From positions 1 to 17,339 of the forward strand of contig JAMOOS010000060.1 of assembly GCA_027065245.1 (NCBI GenBank): a DNA stretch of 17,339 bases, written 5' to 3'. Position numbers and translations under genes: made by a program. Within the stretch, counting starts at the first letter, position 1. Every line of letters starts with the position of its first letter. Shown here piece by piece: positions 14,974-17,339 of the stretch. The DNA is from Desulfuromonadaceae bacterium. Lineage in GTDB: Bacteria > Desulfobacterota > Desulfuromonadia > Desulfuromonadales > Desulfuromonadaceae. The notes beneath the pieces are model-generated. The model saw only the letters and a program-made list of their open reading frames with translations, ran no database searches and was not told the origin of the DNA.

Positions 14974-16071
14974 ATGTTTGACAGACGGCTTCTGGCAAAT
15001 TTCGACTGGCTGCTACTGGCACTTATTCTGACCACTGCAGCCCTGGGGATTCTCAACCTGTACAGTTCTACTTCGGCGTGGGATAACATAAGTACCCCCA
15101 TCTACACCAAGCAGATGTACTGGCTTGGCATCGGCATCATCATCGCCATCAGTCTGACATTGTTCAACTATCGACAGCTGGAGCACATGGCACTGCCAAT
15201 TTATGCCGCTTGTATCCTGCTGTTGGCGGCAGTGCTGCTGTTCGGCCAGACCAACATGGGGGCCACACGCTGGATCAATCTGGGGTTGTTCAACCTGCAA
15301 CCGAGCGAAATAATGAAAGTGGTAATCATCATCACCCTGGCCGCCTATTTCAGCCGTCACGAAACGCCCGGCGGCTACACCTTTACCGATCTGATTATAC
15401 CAGGGCTGCTGCTGTTAGTGCCGGTAGCCCTGATCATCAAGCAGCCGGATCTGGGCACCGCCATGCTGCTGATGTTTATCGGCATAACCATGCTGCTATT
15501 CGCTGGCATCCAGCGCCCGACTCTGATAGCTCTGGGCATTCTGGCAGCCGGCGCCGCCGGAGGCGGCTGGTTTCTGCTGCATGATTACCAGAAAAACCGC
15601 ATCCGCACCTTTCTTAATCCCGAAAGCGACCCCCTCGGCAGCGGCTATCACATAATACAGTCAAAAATCGCCGTGGGCAGCGGCGGTTTCTGGGGGCGCG
15701 GTTTCATGCACGGCACCCAGTCACAACTGTCGTTCTTACCTGAGCGCCACACCGATTTTGTTTTTTCCGTCTTTGCCGAAGAGTGGGGATTTGTCGGCTG
15801 CGTGCTACTGCTGACTTTGTATGCAGCGATAATCTTGTGGGGAATACACATCGCCCGCAAGGCCGACTCCAGTTTTGGCATGTATCTGGCCATCGGTCTC
15901 ACTTCCATGCTGTTCTGGCATATTATTGTCAACCTTGGCATGGTGATCGGCCTGCTGCCGGTGGTCGGCGTGCCGCTACCGTTGTTCTCCTACGGCGGCA
16001 CCTGCATGGTCACCACCATGATTGCCGTCGGACTACTGTTCAATATCAGCATGCGCCGCTTCATGTTTTAA
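14974..16071 (+). CDS. rodA: SEDS peptidoglycan glycosyltransferase RodA
   Basis: RodA polymerises lipid II into glycan strands in the elongasome. The 365-residue polytopic protein (about ten spans) has the SEDS landmarks: GATRWINLGLFNLQPSE, KQPDLGTA, a large extracellular loop with FLNPESDPLGSGYHIIQSK and GSGGFWGRGF, then FLPERHTDFVFSVFAEEWG carrying the conserved acidic residues, and near the end PLFSYGG. Length is normal. ATG 14974 follows a GGAG and lies 3 bp after mrdA, so the pair is co-translated, as usual for RodA-PBP2. Confidence 0.97.
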   Translation: MFDRRLLANFDWLLLALILTTAALGILNLYSSTSAWDNISTPIYTKQMYWLGIGIIIAISLTLFNYRQLEHMALPIYAACILLLAAVLLFGQTNMGATRWINLGLFNLQPSEIMKVVIIITLAAYFSRHETPGGYTFTDLIIPGLLLLVPVALIIKQPDLGTAMLLMFIGITMLLFAGIQRPTLIALGILAAGAAGGGWFLLHDYQKNRIRTFLNPESDPLGSGYHIIQSKIAVGSGGFWGRGFMHGTQSQLSFLPERHTDFVFSVFAEEWGFVGCVLLLTLYAAIILWGIHIARKADSSFGMYLAIGLTSMLFWHIIVNLGMVIGLLPVVGVPLPLFSYGGTCMVTTMIAVGLLFNISMRRFMF

Positions 16072-16120
16072 TCATAGCAGACTTGCAACAACATAATTAA
16101 AGCAATACCATGCGAATAGT

Positions 16121-17339
16121 ATGCATGCTATTGCCAACCACATACATCTGAAACCGTTATGGTTGCTGTTAACCGGAACCTGCGCTGGCATTATTGCCGC
16201 TTTCATGTTCCAGCACAGCAGACAACTGCAGGCAGTCGCCTCGTTGGCACTGGCGTCGGCCACACTGGCGTTCCTTGTACTGTTCTGGCAGCATAACCGG
16301 CGGCAACCGGCGGCGTTGATGTCGCTATGCTGGGGTGTCGGTGGCTGCGCCCTGGGCTTTGCTCTGGCGACCAATGCCTTGCTTCCAGATGCTGCTACGT
16401 CCCGGTTTCTGCATCACCATACCTGGCAACGCTGCACCATCAGCGCTACCGTATTGCGGGTTCAACAACAACCTGATCGCTGGCGCATGGACGTGCGCGT
16501 GCGTTCGGTAAACGACGTAAGTGTAGCTGATGGTGCCAACATACTGCTGCGGCTGCATGTTGGCCGGGGCGAGGCAACTTGCCTGCCGGGCGACCGCGTA
16601 ACCTTTACCGGCAAAATACGCCCGCCGCACCGGTTTGGCATACCGGGCGAGTTCGATTATCCCCTGTATCTGGCACAACGGGGAATCTTTGCCAGCACAT
16701 TTGTGGCTACGACAAAGAAACTGACCGTAGTATCACCACCCTGCCCGTTGCCCTTCCGCCTGCGACTGGAGCGCCAGCGCTGCCTGCTGGGGCGTACTGT
16801 AGCCCATCTTGGCACTGCCCCCGGCAACGCCTGGCTGCTCAGTCTAGCTCTGGGGGAGAAATCGCGCCTCTCCCCACAGCAGCGTCAACGTATCGCTGCC
16901 GCCGGTATTGCTCATCTGTTTGCCATATCCGGCCTCCACCTTGGCTTATGTGCCGCCATGCTGTACTTTCTGCTTGGTGCTATCTATCGGCGCAGCACCA
17001 CTTTGCTGCTGTGGCAACCGCTGCAGCGGATGGTGCCACTGCTGGCGCTACCGCTACTGTTAGCTTATGTGCTGCTGAGCGGTTCGGCGCTGCCCACCTG
17101 GCGGGCGCTGATGTTGCTTGGCGCTGCAGCCCTTATGCTGTGCAGCCGTCGCCATCACAGTGCCATCGACATACTGGGGCTGGTGGCATGGCTGATTCTG
17201 CTGATGCAGCCACTGGCGCTGTTTTCCGCCGCATTCCAATTATCGTTCAGTGGCGTGGCAGCGTTGATACTGTGCCTGAAACCGTGGCAACAATATCTGC
17301 GCACACCACTCAGGCGCTGGCTGCTGCTGCCACTTCTGA
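16121..17339 (+). CDS. comEC: ComEC/Rec2 family DNA-internalisation channel (3' end cut by window)
   Basis: The frame is open from 16097 to the right edge without a stop, giving at least 406 residues. ComEC forms the inner-membrane channel through which single-stranded DNA enters during natural transformation. Seen here are an N-terminal pair of membrane spans, a soluble region of the DUF4131 type (CLPGDRVTFTGKIRPP, then FDYPLYLAQRGIFAS), and the start of the Competence domain: ALGEKSRLSPQQRQRIAAAG, the hallmark HLFAISGLHLGL, LLSGSALPTWRALML and FQLSFSGVAAL. The first in-frame ATG is 16121, with no strong ribosome site; a later start is possible. The metallo-beta-lactamase-like C-terminal domain, if present, lies beyond the window. 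A weak TTGCAA/TACCAT promoter-like pair lies near 16083-16111. Confidence 0.9.
   Translation, partial: MHAIANHIHLKPLWLLLTGTCAGIIAAFMFQHSRQLQAVASLALASATLAFLVLFWQHNRRQPAALMSLCWGVGGCALGFALATNALLPDAATSRFLHHHTWQRCTISATVLRVQQQPDRWRMDVRVRSVNDVSVADGANILLRLHVGRGEATCLPGDRVTFTGKIRPPHRFGIPGEFDYPLYLAQRGIFASTFVATTKKLTVVSPPCPLPFRLRLERQRCLLGRTVAHLGTAPGNAWLLSLALGEKSRLSPQQRQRIAAAGIAHLFAISGLHLGLCAAMLYFLLGAIYRRSTTLLLWQPLQRMVPLLALPLLLAYVLLSGSALPTWRALMLLGAAALMLCSRRHHSAIDILGLVAWLILLMQPLALFSAAFQLSFSGVAALILCLKPWQQYLRTPLRRWLLLPLL

Overview
The window looks like a chromosomal segment of a moderately GC-rich, Gram-negative, probably anaerobic bacterium. The best guess is a deltaproteobacterium of the Desulfuromonas/Geobacter/Pelobacter type. 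The basis is the elongasome order mreB-mreC-mreD-mrdA-rodA divergent from ppiD-purC, a DUF1858-type module, a YgbA-type nitrosative-stress protein and an FNR/HcpR-like operator. This taxonomy is inferred from gene content, not from a database match.

Layout. Positions 2-685 (+) hold the 3' end of a gene whose product ends in a highly repetitive acidic/Arg-rich tail (35-residue units, 105 bp in the DNA). A short hairpin (699-727) separates it from a convergent five-gene minus-strand operon read from 4282 down to 738. That operon encodes a cytoplasmic substrate-binding-like protein with a DUF1858-like N-terminus, a HypB/UreG/CobW-like GTPase, an ABC ATPase with its own short helical N-terminal module, a small Cys-rich zinc-ribbon protein and a YgbA family protein. 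No membrane permease is encoded. An FNR/HcpR-like palindrome sits at the right distance from a -10 element just upstream. This operon is the least understood and most interesting part of the window.

Next comes a 169-bp structured palindromic element (4370-4538). Its ends match the small hairpin at 699-727, so the two appear to be members of one repeat family. The tatA-tatB-tatC operon (5879 down to 4550) follows. A tRNA-Ala(GGC) gene with a clear promoter and intrinsic terminator comes after that, then an AzgA/PbuG-type purine permease, purC (with an unusual Cys-rich C-terminal tail) and ppiD, all on the minus strand.

From 10671 rightward on the plus strand lies the rod-shape cluster mreB, mreC, mreD, mrdA (PBP2) and rodA. 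Its genes are tightly packed or overlapping, except for a 60-bp mreB-mreC gap. It encodes the cytoskeletal filament, its membrane partners, and the transpeptidase and SEDS glycosyltransferase of lateral-wall synthesis. The window ends inside comEC (DNA-uptake channel), which is open to the right edge.
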